Origin: a virus
IMG/VR virus record: IMGVR_UViG_3300031673_000068
Span: 1-51,210 of that record
Strand: one strand, 5' to 3'
Length of the DNA stretch: 51,210 bases
Shown: piece by piece, positions 23,455-32,089 of the stretch
Numbering within the stretch: the first letter of the stretch is position 1
Layout of the letters: every line of letters starts with the position of its first letter
Program-made: the position numbers and the translations under genes
The notes under the pieces: generated by a model
Database searches by the model: none
What the model was told of the DNA's origin: nothing
The model's input: only the letters and a program-made list of their open reading frames with translations

Positions 23455-23991
23455 ATGAAAGCAAAAGACATTACCAAAAAATTATTTGCAGATGCCTGCG
23501 ACGACCTGAATGCCGTCATGAAACTGGACCCTCCCATTCCAACCGATCCAGAGGCCAAGGAAGTGACCAAGGCCACATTGGAAGCTGACTTGAGAGAGGC
23601 AGCAGCAGAATTGCAGGTGGACGATGTTTTAAAGCCCAAGACGGTTGAAGTGCTGGAGACATTGGGGGTTGAGGTACCGAAGGCAGGGACAGTGGAAGCG
23701 GGAGAAGAAAAGAAGGAAGAGAGAAAGGAAGAGAAAGAGGAAAGTCCTCTGAAAAATCAATCTACCAAACAGCCCAAATTTACACGTATTCAGGCAGTTG
23801 GTCAAGCCTTCCTTGATGCCCCCAAAGATGGCATCAGTCGAGATAATCTGGTTACTGCGTCAGATAAGATTTATGCTGATAAAGGCGGCAAATCCAACTC
23901 CAAGGAAGCAAAGTGGTCAGTCAAGCTATTTTTGGATGTTCTCGGTTCAGTTTCCTTGATTAAGGAAGTTGAAGGAAAGTTCAGTTCATAA
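23455..23991 (+). CDS. Protein of unknown function with a C-terminal winged-helix-like part
   Basis: 178 residues behind AAAAAGGAGAAAGAAAG. Residues 1-75 are helical. Residues 78-98 are a Glu/Lys-rich linker. Residues 107-178 (FTRIQAVGQAFLDAPKDGIS, VTASDKIYADKGGKSNSKEA) read like a winged-helix domain. First gene of the P2 unit. No family recognised. Confidence 0.6.
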   Translation: MKAKDITKKLFADACDDLNAVMKLDPPIPTDPEAKEVTKATLEADLREAAAELQVDDVLKPKTVEVLETLGVEVPKAGTVEAGEEKKEERKEEKEESPLKNQSTKQPKFTRIQAVGQAFLDAPKDGISRDNLVTASDKIYADKGGKSNSKEAKWSVKLFLDVLGSVSLIKEVEGKFSS

Positions 23992-23995
23992 GAAA

Positions 23996-24661
23996 ATGGG
24001 ACACGGGCTAACAGTGCGAGGGGACAGAAAGGGAGAAAAGAAAAATTTCTCCCTTCTCCCCTTCTTTCCATATCTTGAGTCTAATCTTCCTGGTGAAATT
24101 TGGAAACCAATTTCCAGCTTCCAAGGATATTCTGTTTCAAACAAGGGGAGAATTAAAGGCAAAAGTGGATTGTTGAAATGTCGAGCTAAGGATGGTTATT
24201 TCTATTTCAACTTGTATTCGAATAGCAAGGCAGTAACTAAACAAGTTCATAGAATTGTTGCTACAGAATTTCTTGGTGGGAAAAGAAATAGTTATAAATA
24301 TGTTCCAAACCACAAGGATGGCAATGGGCTAAACAATGACGTTGAGAATTTAGAGTGGCTCACATACTCTGACAATACAAAACATGCTATTGAAATGGGA
24401 TTGATAAAGTTTAAATCAGGCAAAGAGCACCATGCATTTGGAAAACATCAATCTGAATCTTCCAAGCAGTTAAAAAGATTGGCGATGAGAGGAGAAAAAA
24501 ATCATAGAAGCAAATTGAAAGAAAATGAAATTTGGTTGATGAAGAAAATCCTACAAGCTAAATTGGCAAACCTCGCTTATGCTGTAATAAGCAAAATGTT
24601 CAACATTAGTAGAGGATATGTCAAAGATGTCAATACTGAGAAAACTTGGAGATGGGTATGA
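23996..24661 (+). CDS. HNH homing endonuclease (NUMOD4 + HNH + HTH) inserted at the start of a radical-SAM gene
   Basis: 221 residues. GEIWKPISSFQGYSVSNKGR is NUMOD4; PNHKDGNGLNNDVENLEWLT is the HNH_3 core (N-H-K-D-G-N, then N-L-E-W). A C-terminal HTH follows (NLAYAVISKMFNISRGYVKD). Its first ten residues (MGHGLTVRGD) copy the start of the following radical-SAM protein (MRHGLSIRGD). An inverted repeat (24029-24038 with 24046-24055) lies just after it and could restrain translation. It ends overlapping the next ATG. Clearly a mobile, selfish gene. Confidence 0.85.
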   Translation: MGHGLTVRGDRKGEKKNFSLLPFFPYLESNLPGEIWKPISSFQGYSVSNKGRIKGKSGLLKCRAKDGYFYFNLYSNSKAVTKQVHRIVATEFLGGKRNSYKYVPNHKDGNGLNNDVENLEWLTYSDNTKHAIEMGLIKFKSGKEHHAFGKHQSESSKQLKRLAMRGEKNHRSKLKENEIWLMKKILQAKLANLAYAVISKMFNISRGYVKDVNTEKTWRWV

Positions 24662-25722
24662 GACACGGATTGTCCATTCGTGGTGATTCTTTATACTGTC
24701 CTCTCGCCTTATCATTAGATACATATTCAAATTGTCTTTGCGATTGTTGGCATTGTTATTTGCGAAGACTAAACTATGTTTGGGGAGATGCTTTGAACCC
24801 GGTTAATCCAGAAGATCTAAAACGCAAATTGCAAAACGGCTTGAATAACCCAAAGCCAAAATCCAGTCTCGCATGGGCATTGAAAAGAAAAGTCACCATT
24901 CGATTTGGCAATAAATCAGACCCTTTTCAACCTATTGAAGAAACATATAGATCTTCTGAAGCGGCATTGCGAGTGTTATCCGATTTAAAATGGTCCTACG
25001 TGCTCCAAACTAGAAATACACACATCCTCATACAATACGAAGAGATCGTTGTAAACAACGTGGGAAATTTTGTTTTCCTGCCGATCATAAGCCCAGGGGC
25101 AGAGATGGATTGGGAAGTTTTAGAGAGGAAAAGGACTACTCCTATTTCAGATCGTTTTAAACACATACAAAAACTCAAAAAACAGGGAGTCAAGGTTGCT
25201 GTAAATGGGGAACCTTTTATCCCCGGATTTCATACTGTCAAGATGTTTGAAGACACAATCAAACGTTTGAAATCTGCTGGTATTAAAAATTACAATACAT
25301 ACAATTTCCATTTCAATGACTTTGTTGCCAAAAGGCTTCTCTCTATTGGATTAGACATTGAAAAAATTTGGGAAATGAATCAGGATAAGGAATGGAAGCC
25401 AATATTACACCAACTCTGTGAAATTGCAGACAGATATGATGTAATATTGGGTTGCCCTGATTTCGTAAACGTTCCGAGGGACAGAAAAAATGAAACAAAT
25501 ACATGTTGCGGAATTGACGTTCAAACTCCTACAACCTATAACACGCACACATGGAGAAATATGTTATTGGTAGGTGTCCCTATTGATCAAATCCTAGAAA
25601 AAACATGGGACGGTATTGGAAATAAAAAAGAAGGTGAAAAAGTATTAACAGGAAAAACAAACAAGATGTACACAATGGTCGATGCAGGGCTAGTTGAAAA
25701 AGAAAAAGGATTGCTATTTTGA
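24658..25722 (+). CDS. Radical-SAM enzyme 1 (SplB/Rv2578c-like)
   Basis: 354 residues from ATG 24658 (overlaps the HNH stop). The 4Fe-4S motif C-x3-C-x2-C is at residues 26-33 (CLCDCWHC). After it, FGNKSDPFQPIEETYRSSEA and YVLQTRNTHILIQYEEI match the spore-photoproduct-lyase-like group of radical-SAM proteins. Such enzymes generate a 5'-deoxyadenosyl radical. The substrate is unknown; the neighbours (PLP enzyme, second radical-SAM protein, GNAT-like) suggest a shared pathway. The HNH insertion has regenerated its 5' end with different codons. Confidence 0.75.
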   Translation: MRHGLSIRGDSLYCPLALSLDTYSNCLCDCWHCYLRRLNYVWGDALNPVNPEDLKRKLQNGLNNPKPKSSLAWALKRKVTIRFGNKSDPFQPIEETYRSSEAALRVLSDLKWSYVLQTRNTHILIQYEEIVVNNVGNFVFLPIISPGAEMDWEVLERKRTTPISDRFKHIQKLKKQGVKVAVNGEPFIPGFHTVKMFEDTIKRLKSAGIKNYNTYNFHFNDFVAKRLLSIGLDIEKIWEMNQDKEWKPILHQLCEIADRYDVILGCPDFVNVPRDRKNETNTCCGIDVQTPTTYNTHTWRNMLLVGVPIDQILEKTWDGIGNKKEGEKVLTGKTNKMYTMVDAGLVEKEKGLLF

Positions 25723-26549
25723 TTTTAAATGACAATACTCCGATTGAAGAATATCGAATCGAAGACAGAATAATCCATGTCAAAAGGGAAGACCTTTGTA
25801 CCCCTTCGCCCGGCCCAACATTTTCAAAAGTCAGAGGATTATTAAAACGATTGCAAACCTTGAAATCTGAAAGAATTGAAGTTGTTGGATATACTGAATC
25901 ATCCGTGAGTATGGCAGGATGGGGAATTGCCTGGCTTGCTCCAAAAGTCGGATTGAAAACAATCATATATGATCCTCAATATTCAGTTGAACAAGATCAT
26001 TTAAAAGTATTGAATTTTCATCGTAGTAAATGGAAAGAATTAGATGCTGAAATTATACCGATTAAGGCAGGAATGGTCAAGGTCAATTACAATATATGCA
26101 AAAAAGATTTAGCACAAAGATATTCCAATTCTGTTATGCTTCCGTTGGGATTACCTTTTCAGGAAACAATAGATGAAACTGCTAGGATTGCTTCACAATA
26201 TGACAGAAAATTCAAATCTGTTGTTGTCTGTATTGGAAGTGGAACTATTTGTGCTGGAATTATAAAAGGAATGCCATCGGCCCATGTATATGGAATTATG
26301 AGCCGATCTGGGAATATATTCAACAGAAGAAAATCAATTTTGTCCAAGGCTGTAATTCTTGATCATGGACTAATTGGATCGAACTTGGATTTTGATTGTA
26401 TAGACCCAGGTTGGGAATACACACAAAGATCGTATATAGATTGCCCATTTCCAACCCATCCTTATTATGATTTGAAAGCTTTTGAATGGATAATCAAGCA
26501 CATTGACGAATTACAGGAGCCAATTCTATTTTGGAATATAGGGAGTTGA
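25719..26549 (+). CDS. PLP-dependent enzyme, ACC-deaminase/tryptophan-synthase-beta fold
   Basis: 276 residues, TTG start at 25719 overlapping the previous stop. N-terminal VKREDLCTPSPGPTFSKVRG contains the usual K-R-E-D and a candidate PLP lysine K37 (FSKVRG). SSVSMAGWGIAWLAPKVGL and VCIGSGTICAGIIKG resemble the helix dipole and phosphate-binding Gly loop of fold-type II enzymes. A beta-elimination, replacement or deamination of an amino-acid-like group is expected. In hypermodifying phages PLP enzymes process amino-acid adducts on thymine; that link is inferred. Confidence 0.65.
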   Translation: MILNDNTPIEEYRIEDRIIHVKREDLCTPSPGPTFSKVRGLLKRLQTLKSERIEVVGYTESSVSMAGWGIAWLAPKVGLKTIIYDPQYSVEQDHLKVLNFHRSKWKELDAEIIPIKAGMVKVNYNICKKDLAQRYSNSVMLPLGLPFQETIDETARIASQYDRKFKSVVVCIGSGTICAGIIKGMPSAHVYGIMSRSGNIFNRRKSILSKAVILDHGLIGSNLDFDCIDPGWEYTQRSYIDCPFPTHPYYDLKAFEWIIKHIDELQEPILFWNIGS

Positions 26550-26552
26550 AAA

Positions 26553-26828
26553 ATGGCATGCACAAAAGAAACTGCCGGCGATTGGGAAAGTTTAAGAAAT
26601 ACTGCTAAAAAACTATACGGCAAACAAATCCGAGTAAAGCGTCGCCGGATGGAAAATTCATTTTCAGAAGTCAGAGAATCCAAAACAGGACATCTTATCT
26701 TTAAACACACAAGCATGCGGGAAGTTGAAAAATTCATTCAAACTCCAGATTTTCTCTTGCTGCTTAGACAAGCGCAACAGGGATTTGGATTTGAAACAGG
26801 AACATTTAACAGTCCAGATTGGAATTGA
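26553..26828 (+). CDS. Small basic protein within the radical-SAM cluster
   Basis: 91 residues, start 3 nt after the PLP gene. Basic N-terminal half (LYGKQIRVKRRRMENSF), helical C-terminus (MREVEKFIQTPDFLLLLRQA). No family recognised; its conserved placement between pathway genes suggests an accessory role. Confidence 0.55.
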   Translation: MACTKETAGDWESLRNTAKKLYGKQIRVKRRRMENSFSEVRESKTGHLIFKHTSMREVEKFIQTPDFLLLLRQAQQGFGFETGTFNSPDWN

Positions 26829-26832
26829 AGAT

Positions 26833-28230
26833 ATGAATTATTATGAATTAAGATCTGCATTGGCAAAAGTAATTCCCCGGCGGACTCAATTAGAATTAGG
26901 CTCAGTTGGTAAAAAAGGAGTCAAGGAAAAAGGGCGCAAAAGCAATTACTTTCAATTTGACCTTGAAAAGGGAGAAATGCTGAAAAATGAACGACTTTTA
27001 AATGCAGAAGAAATAAACAGTTTTGTGGAGGTTAGTTTGAGAGCTTCTGCTTGCCCAATGCCATTGAACATAGACACATGGGATGGGTTGACGTGTCAAT
27101 TCAAGTGTCGTTACTGCTTTGCAAATGCATTTCGTGCAACCTTGTACACTTCTTTTTTTGACAACAGCAAATCAATGGGGCTTCGTCACTGCAATCCAGA
27201 CTTTTACAAGAAAAAATTGGATAAATTATTTAAAGGCAGAGGAAGCATTCCCTTCGGGGATGAGGTCCAACGAGCAATCTGCAAGGAAATTCCATTGAGA
27301 TTTGGTATACGATTTGAAGATTTTCTTCCAATTGAAGGCAGACAAAAGATCAGCCTTGCATTGTTGGAATATCTGGCTAAAAATAACTATCCTGTTATGA
27401 TCAACACTAAGTCAGATTTAGTTGGAAGAGAAGATTATTTAAAATCTCTATCAAGCAACAAGGCCAAAGCAGCAGTTCATGTAACCTTGATATCATCCAA
27501 TAATGACATTTTGAAACGATTGGAACCAGGGGCTCCGTCTTATGAAAAAAGACTGGAAGCAATTAGAAAATTGTCTGCTGCTGGAATTCGAGTTGTTGCC
27601 AGAATCGAACCTTATATGGCTTTTATCAATGATGAAAAAGAAGACGTACAAAAATACATTGAAGAAGTCTGGGAAGCAGGGTGTAGACACATAACTTTTG
27701 ATACTTATCATGTTGCTGGAAGAACAACAGGAATCCGACGAGCTTATTATGAGCAAGGATTTGATTTTGAACGAATGTTTCTTTTGACGACTGATAGCCA
27801 ACCAATTGGGTCTCTACTACTCGGAAAATTTATGGATTTGTTTCGAGACAGAAGGTTCAGCTGTAGCACATTTGATCTTGGAAATGTAACCTCTAATGAT
27901 AATAACATTTGTTGTGAAACCGATGGGTGGTTTGATTCCAAGTCAATAAACGCAGGATCAATTGTTGCTGCCATCCGATATATAAAGGGTCAAAAAAGCA
28001 GACCAATAACCTGGAATGAATATTCCAATTGGGTCGAAGGTCAAGGAGGTTTTTTATCCAAGGGTTTAGAAAACGATGTTCACCTGCTTTGGAATGCTGC
28101 CGGCAACAGAATGTTTGGGCTCGACTGGGCAAGCAATATGGAAACAGTTGGATATGATGAAAATGGTTTTATTTGGAAATATAATCCTGAATATGATTAC
28201 AGACTAAAAATAATGGAGGAATTGATATGA
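26833..28230 (+). CDS. Radical-SAM enzyme 2 (spore-photoproduct-lyase-like)
   Basis: 465 residues; I use ATG 26833, which fits the gap after the previous gene. The iron-sulfur motif is C88-x3-C92-x2-C95 (TCQFKCRYCFAN). Further SPL-like features are VMINTKSDLVGREDYL, AAVHVTLISSNNDILKRLEP and GIRVVARIEPYMAF. Additional Cys residues lie near the C-terminus (NNICCETDGW). It is longer than SplB. Together with the 24658 enzyme it gives two radical steps in one operon. Confidence 0.78.
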   Translation: MNYYELRSALAKVIPRRTQLELGSVGKKGVKEKGRKSNYFQFDLEKGEMLKNERLLNAEEINSFVEVSLRASACPMPLNIDTWDGLTCQFKCRYCFANAFRATLYTSFFDNSKSMGLRHCNPDFYKKKLDKLFKGRGSIPFGDEVQRAICKEIPLRFGIRFEDFLPIEGRQKISLALLEYLAKNNYPVMINTKSDLVGREDYLKSLSSNKAKAAVHVTLISSNNDILKRLEPGAPSYEKRLEAIRKLSAAGIRVVARIEPYMAFINDEKEDVQKYIEEVWEAGCRHITFDTYHVAGRTTGIRRAYYEQGFDFERMFLLTTDSQPIGSLLLGKFMDLFRDRRFSCSTFDLGNVTSNDNNICCETDGWFDSKSINAGSIVAAIRYIKGQKSRPITWNEYSNWVEGQGGFLSKGLENDVHLLWNAAGNRMFGLDWASNMETVGYDENGFIWKYNPEYDYRLKIMEELI

Positions 28231-29051
28231 GCATTATCAAGGAAGCAATCTTCAGTCATGCAGTGGCCCTATCTCAGTCTGGCCGATTGAAAAGTACAAT
28301 TTATGCATCTGGTCAAAAAATCTTTGTTTTTAATCAAGACAAAACTATCTTATTGAACTTCACATTGCCTGACAGAGAATCAGGCATTTCAGGAGAAGTT
28401 AGTTTCAACGCAAATGACTATGACTCAGAAAATTTCCATGAAAAGGATGGCAGGATCATCTTCACAACTCATGAAGGGGAATATGCCAGGCAAAAGTCAT
28501 GTGCCGTTCCAGGCAAAACCTTTTCAGATATTCGGGAATTATATGAAAAATATCTGGAAAACGACCATCATATAAACAAAGTTTCATTCAACAAAAACGT
28601 TCTTTCGTTGCTTGATGAATCCTTATCCCATATGGAAATTCTTTCAGAAAATAAAAAACCAGTTATCATTCAACGGGATATTTACACCGGCTCAATTATC
28701 AGGATTGACAGAGATAACACTGTTGGGTTCGGCTTGTCTTCTACAGATGATATAAAAGAAGATTTCAAGCCAATTGGAATTAGAACAAATGATTTCATTG
28801 CTTTATTTAGCTTTTGCGACAAGGTCGATTTTCATTTTGGCCCTGCTGCTTTTGCCTTCATAGAAGGAAACCGATTTGAAATGCAAGGCACAATCAGCCT
28901 ATGCGAATATGATGAAATGGGAATTTTAACAGAATCAAAAGGAGAACAAAATGGGAGGGAAATCTCGCAAGACCGGCGGAGTGTCGAAAAAGTTGATTCA
29001 AAGGTTAGTACGGGATCAACAAAAGAAGCTCCAAAAAGAAGAAGATGTTGA
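28227..29051 (+). CDS. Protein of unknown function in the radical-SAM cluster
   Basis: 274 residues, ATG overlaps the previous stop, ribosome binding site GGAGGAATTG. The body alternates beta strands and short helices (SGQKIFVFNQDKTILLNFTL; KKPVIIQRDIYTGSIIRIDR; FHFGPAAFAFIEGNRFEMQG). The C-terminus is disordered and basic (APKRRRC) and overlaps another frame. The strand pattern vaguely recalls sliding-clamp domains, but I do not claim this. Confidence 0.6.
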   Translation: MSIIKEAIFSHAVALSQSGRLKSTIYASGQKIFVFNQDKTILLNFTLPDRESGISGEVSFNANDYDSENFHEKDGRIIFTTHEGEYARQKSCAVPGKTFSDIRELYEKYLENDHHINKVSFNKNVLSLLDESLSHMEILSENKKPVIIQRDIYTGSIIRIDRDNTVGFGLSSTDDIKEDFKPIGIRTNDFIALFSFCDKVDFHFGPAAFAFIEGNRFEMQGTISLCEYDEMGILTESKGEQNGREISQDRRSVEKVDSKVSTGSTKEAPKRRRC

Positions 29052-29106
29052 TAAAAAGGGAAAGAAAAAAATAATAGAGGAAAAGGATGAAGGGCTCGGA
29101 TTTTAA
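28951..29106 (+). CDS. Small basic protein overlapping the previous gene
   Basis: ATG 28951 follows AAAAGGAGAACAAA, an excellent ribosome binding site inside the 3' part of the 28227 gene. The 51 residues start MGGKSRKTGGVSKKLIQRLV and end KDEGLGF. The overlap with two neighbouring genes (101 and 20 nt) is unusual, but the strong start signal and typical small-basic composition support it. Confidence 0.5.
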   Translation: MGGKSRKTGGVSKKLIQRLVRDQQKKLQKEEDVDKKGKKKIIEEKDEGLGF

Positions 29107-29860
29107 ATATCTGCAACTACTTGAGCTTCAAAAGATCAGGCCAAATTTCTGGTGTTCTGACGAATATTTTAGGAAAGCAGGATTTAAGGAAATTGATGAC
29201 AACGGAGTAATATACGTACAAGACAAAGACGGGGGTTTAATGTTTCCTCCATTGGATTCGATGCTCAATTATCGACATCCTATATTTCAAGTGCCAAGTT
29301 GGACAAGTTTTGCTAAGAGGGACGGATTGAAAGATTCTATCTTTTTTGATTATGAGTACATATATGATCCTAAAGCATTCTTAAATATGACAGGCAAAAA
29401 ATGGATGGTCTTCAGAAAGAATTGCCGCAAATATCCGGCCAGATATCAAGACCAAGAATTGAAGTATATCAAAGTAGAAACTCACAATGATGAGATAAAA
29501 GCCTCTAAACTCATAGATCGATGGATGGAAACTATTAATTGGAAGGAAATTCATGATGGAGAAGTAATGATTCAATATCTTTTTCATGGTCAAAATCGAG
29601 AAATGCTAATAGATGGGCAAGGAGATGCGCACGGCTTAAATGTTTGGGACGAAAATTATGTATTCCTCAACTATCGATTTTGCATATGTTTGAACTTCCC
29701 TTTTCTGAGCGAATATCTGAGATACTTATTTTATATTCATAGGGTAAAACAAAATAAATTAGTAAATGATGGCGGAGTGTTAGACAATCCAAATTTGAAA
29801 AGATTTAAGGATAAACTTAATCCGATTGAAGTGAACAAAATTTACAGTTGGAAAATTTAA
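29087..29860 (+). CDS. Possible GNAT/DUF2156-like acyltransferase
   Basis: 257 residues. GKKWMVFRKNCRKYP resembles the G-K-K/R-x4-R-x-N region and LVNDGGVLDNPNLKRFKDKL-like wording resembles the C-terminal N-x-G-G...L-x-x-F-K-x-x-x-x-P of DUF2156/FemABX GNAT proteins, followed by VNKIYSWKI. Such an enzyme would acylate an amine, fitting a pathway that first makes an aminated base. The similarity is recalled by eye and is modest. Confidence 0.5.
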   Translation: MKGSDFKYLQLLELQKIRPNFWCSDEYFRKAGFKEIDDNGVIYVQDKDGGLMFPPLDSMLNYRHPIFQVPSWTSFAKRDGLKDSIFFDYEYIYDPKAFLNMTGKKWMVFRKNCRKYPARYQDQELKYIKVETHNDEIKASKLIDRWMETINWKEIHDGEVMIQYLFHGQNREMLIDGQGDAHGLNVWDENYVFLNYRFCICLNFPFLSEYLRYLFYIHRVKQNKLVNDGGVLDNPNLKRFKDKLNPIEVNKIYSWKI

Positions 29861-29877
29861 AACAAAGGAGAAAAATC

Positions 29878-30996
29878 ATGGCGAAAAGAAGAAGACGAGG
29901 AACCGAAACTCCTCAAACCAAAATAGAAACCCCTCCAACCACGTCAGAGGGCAACAACCGAAGCGATTTGCTCAAGGCGCTGAACTTCATCAAACCGGGC
30001 ATTGCCTCTGGCAGCATTATCGAACAGTCTGATATGGTCCTTATGGATGACAATCGGATTGTCTCATACAATGATGAGATTGCAGTCAGTCACCCATTTC
30101 CAATCGGGCACCGGGGCGGCGTATATGCCAATGAACTGATCAAATTGCTCCAGAAATTGCCTGCCGAAAAGATTGAAATCAACGAGGTAGAAGAGGAAGA
30201 TGCCCAAAAACAACTGGTCATTACCTGTAGCAATGTCGAGGCCGGTTTTTTTGTTGCGGCAGATGTGACAATCCCTGAACTTGGAATCGACGCCATTGAA
30301 AACTGGTATGATCTGCCAGAGGGCTTCTGTGATTCTGTTTTGTTCTGTCTCAGTTCAGCAGCAACCGATATGGGTAAGGGCATTTTAATCTGTGTCAATG
30401 TTGAAGGAGATACGATCCTATCATGTGATAATTTCCGGGCAACTAAAAAGACCTTATCTGCCCCATTACCTGATGGCGTTGTGTTGAACATTCCCAGGAT
30501 GGCAGCAAAAGACCTTCCCTCATACAGTCCAATATCATTTGCCCAGGATGAGAATTGGATTCATTTCCGCAATACAGAGGGCACTACTTTCAGCACCCGC
30601 ACAATAGCAGGGGAATACCCTGCTGTGGCAGGTCTATTTGAAGACGTCGAAGGAGAGAAAGTGCCATTGCCTAATGAGCTGAAATATGCCCTAGACAGAG
30701 TGGAAGTCCTTGCCAGTGAGGATGAGCGTAGCAAAAACAAGGTGGTTGGAATTGAGATTGTTGGTGGTGAAATCCTTTGCTCAGGGGAAGGACAAAGTGG
30801 GTGGGTAATGGAAAAGATCCCAACAAAACACAAAGGAGAGATTCCAAAATTTTTCATCAATCCCGGTATGCTGGCCCAAGTGCTTGATTCAGTGCAAGAG
30901 GCAGTGATGACAGGCAGGGCACTTATCTTTGAAGGGGAAGGGTTTTCTCATGTTGTTTCGTTGATAGCGAGGCCGAAAGTTGAAGATGAAGAATAA
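29878..30996 (+). CDS. dnaN: DnaN-like sliding clamp
   Basis: 372 residues behind AAAGGAGAAAAATC. After a basic disordered N-terminus, the sequence shows the three-domain beta-clamp strand pattern: VYANELIKLLQKLPAEKIEI, DNFRATKKTLSAPLPDGV, GTTFSTRTIAGEYPAVAGLF, and IPKFFINPGMLAQVLDSVQE near the C-terminus. It matches bacterial DnaN-type clamps and not T4 gp45. It would tether the DnaE polymerase, with loading by the 37686 gene product. Confidence 0.72.
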   Translation: MAKRRRRGTETPQTKIETPPTTSEGNNRSDLLKALNFIKPGIASGSIIEQSDMVLMDDNRIVSYNDEIAVSHPFPIGHRGGVYANELIKLLQKLPAEKIEINEVEEEDAQKQLVITCSNVEAGFFVAADVTIPELGIDAIENWYDLPEGFCDSVLFCLSSAATDMGKGILICVNVEGDTILSCDNFRATKKTLSAPLPDGVVLNIPRMAAKDLPSYSPISFAQDENWIHFRNTEGTTFSTRTIAGEYPAVAGLFEDVEGEKVPLPNELKYALDRVEVLASEDERSKNKVVGIEIVGGEILCSGEGQSGWVMEKIPTKHKGEIPKFFINPGMLAQVLDSVQEAVMTGRALIFEGEGFSHVVSLIARPKVEDEE

Positions 30997-31180
30997 AGAA
31001 CAATTCTTCTGCCCCGTTTGTGGCAAGCAATTTTGCCGAATGAAAAATGGCAGATTTTATCGACATGGCTATCGGCTGAAGCGAATTAAAAGAATGGTGC
31101 AAGGGCTGGTAATCGAAGAAGTTGTGAAAACAATTCAGATACAGCCCCCGTGCAAAGGGAGTGGGAAACATGTTGTTTGA
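30986..31180 (+). CDS. Small zinc-finger protein
   Basis: 64 residues from ATG 30986, overlapping the clamp end. FFCPVCGKQF and later PPCKGSGKH with an intervening Arg/His-rich stretch (RFYRHGYRLKRIKRM) form a C-x2-C...C-x-G-S-G pattern common in small phage proteins. Overlaps the MTase start by 11 nt. Unknown. Confidence 0.6.
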   Translation: MKNKEQFFCPVCGKQFCRMKNGRFYRHGYRLKRIKRMVQGLVIEEVVKTIQIQPPCKGSGKHVV

Positions 31181-32087
31181 AGAAGAAATAGATCAAAATG
31201 CAACTGGAAAAACAGTTGATAGTCTGAAAAAGTCGAAGGAATTTCGCCAGAACTTTATCTCAAAATATGGTATGGTGCCAAGCTCAATTTTGCATCATGT
31301 CAGGGGAGATAAAGCAATTGATTTCAGCAAGGACTCAAGAAAGAAAATAACAAGAAAGATTTTTACATCAGACAAAGGGGAAAGAATAAAATGGCAACGC
31401 GGGTCAGGGGCAAAAGGAGGGGCAAAGGACGGAGCGCTGTCGATCTTTCCAAAAAAGATAGTCCGTCTGATTGTGAAATTTTATTGTCCTGAAAACGGAA
31501 TTGTATATGATCCGTTTTGTGGTCATAATAGCCGAATGCAACTCGTGTATGAATGCAACAGAAATTATATCGGAGTTGATGTTTCAAAAGAATTCATGAA
31601 ACACAACCGAGAGATTCGTGGTTTCCTACTGAATGAAAATAGATTAATTGAGAATCCGGCGACTATAACTTTAATTGAGGGCTCATCTGCTAAAGTAGAT
31701 TTGCCGAACAACTATGCTGATTTCACCATCACAAGCCCTCCTTACTGGGACATTGAATATTATGGGGATGAGCCTGAACAATTGGGCAAGAATAAAACCT
31801 ATGATAGTTTTCTTGATTCTTTGTCACTGCACATCCGAGAAAATTATCGCATTTTGAAACCTGGAGCTTTCTGTGCCTGGTTTGTAAATGATTTTCGGAA
31901 GGATGGAGTATTTTACCCATATCATAGCGACCTAATTTATTTTTTTCAGGAAGTTGGATTCGAGATGATTTCAATCTACATTGTTGACCTCGGAAATGCA
32001 TTCGGAGAAATCTTTCTACAACAAATCGAAAAATCAAAGATCTTTCCAAAACGGCACGAATATTGCCTATTATTTCGCAAAGGATAG
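31170..32087 (+). CDS. DNA methyltransferase 3
   Basis: 305 residues; ATG 31170 with GGGAG upstream is preferred to GTG 31161. Motif I VYDPFCGHNS comes before motif IV SPPYWD, the alpha/gamma order, unlike the two MTases at 20167-21767. The C-terminus has FAYPYHSD-like and DLGNAFGEIFLQQIEKSK elements. Probably an amino-methyltransferase. No restriction partner seen. Confidence 0.75.
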   Translation: MLFEEEIDQNATGKTVDSLKKSKEFRQNFISKYGMVPSSILHHVRGDKAIDFSKDSRKKITRKIFTSDKGERIKWQRGSGAKGGAKDGALSIFPKKIVRLIVKFYCPENGIVYDPFCGHNSRMQLVYECNRNYIGVDVSKEFMKHNREIRGFLLNENRLIENPATITLIEGSSAKVDLPNNYADFTITSPPYWDIEYYGDEPEQLGKNKTYDSFLDSLSLHIRENYRILKPGAFCAWFVNDFRKDGVFYPYHSDLIYFFQEVGFEMISIYIVDLGNAFGEIFLQQIEKSKIFPKRHEYCLLFRKG

Positions 32088-32089
32088 TT

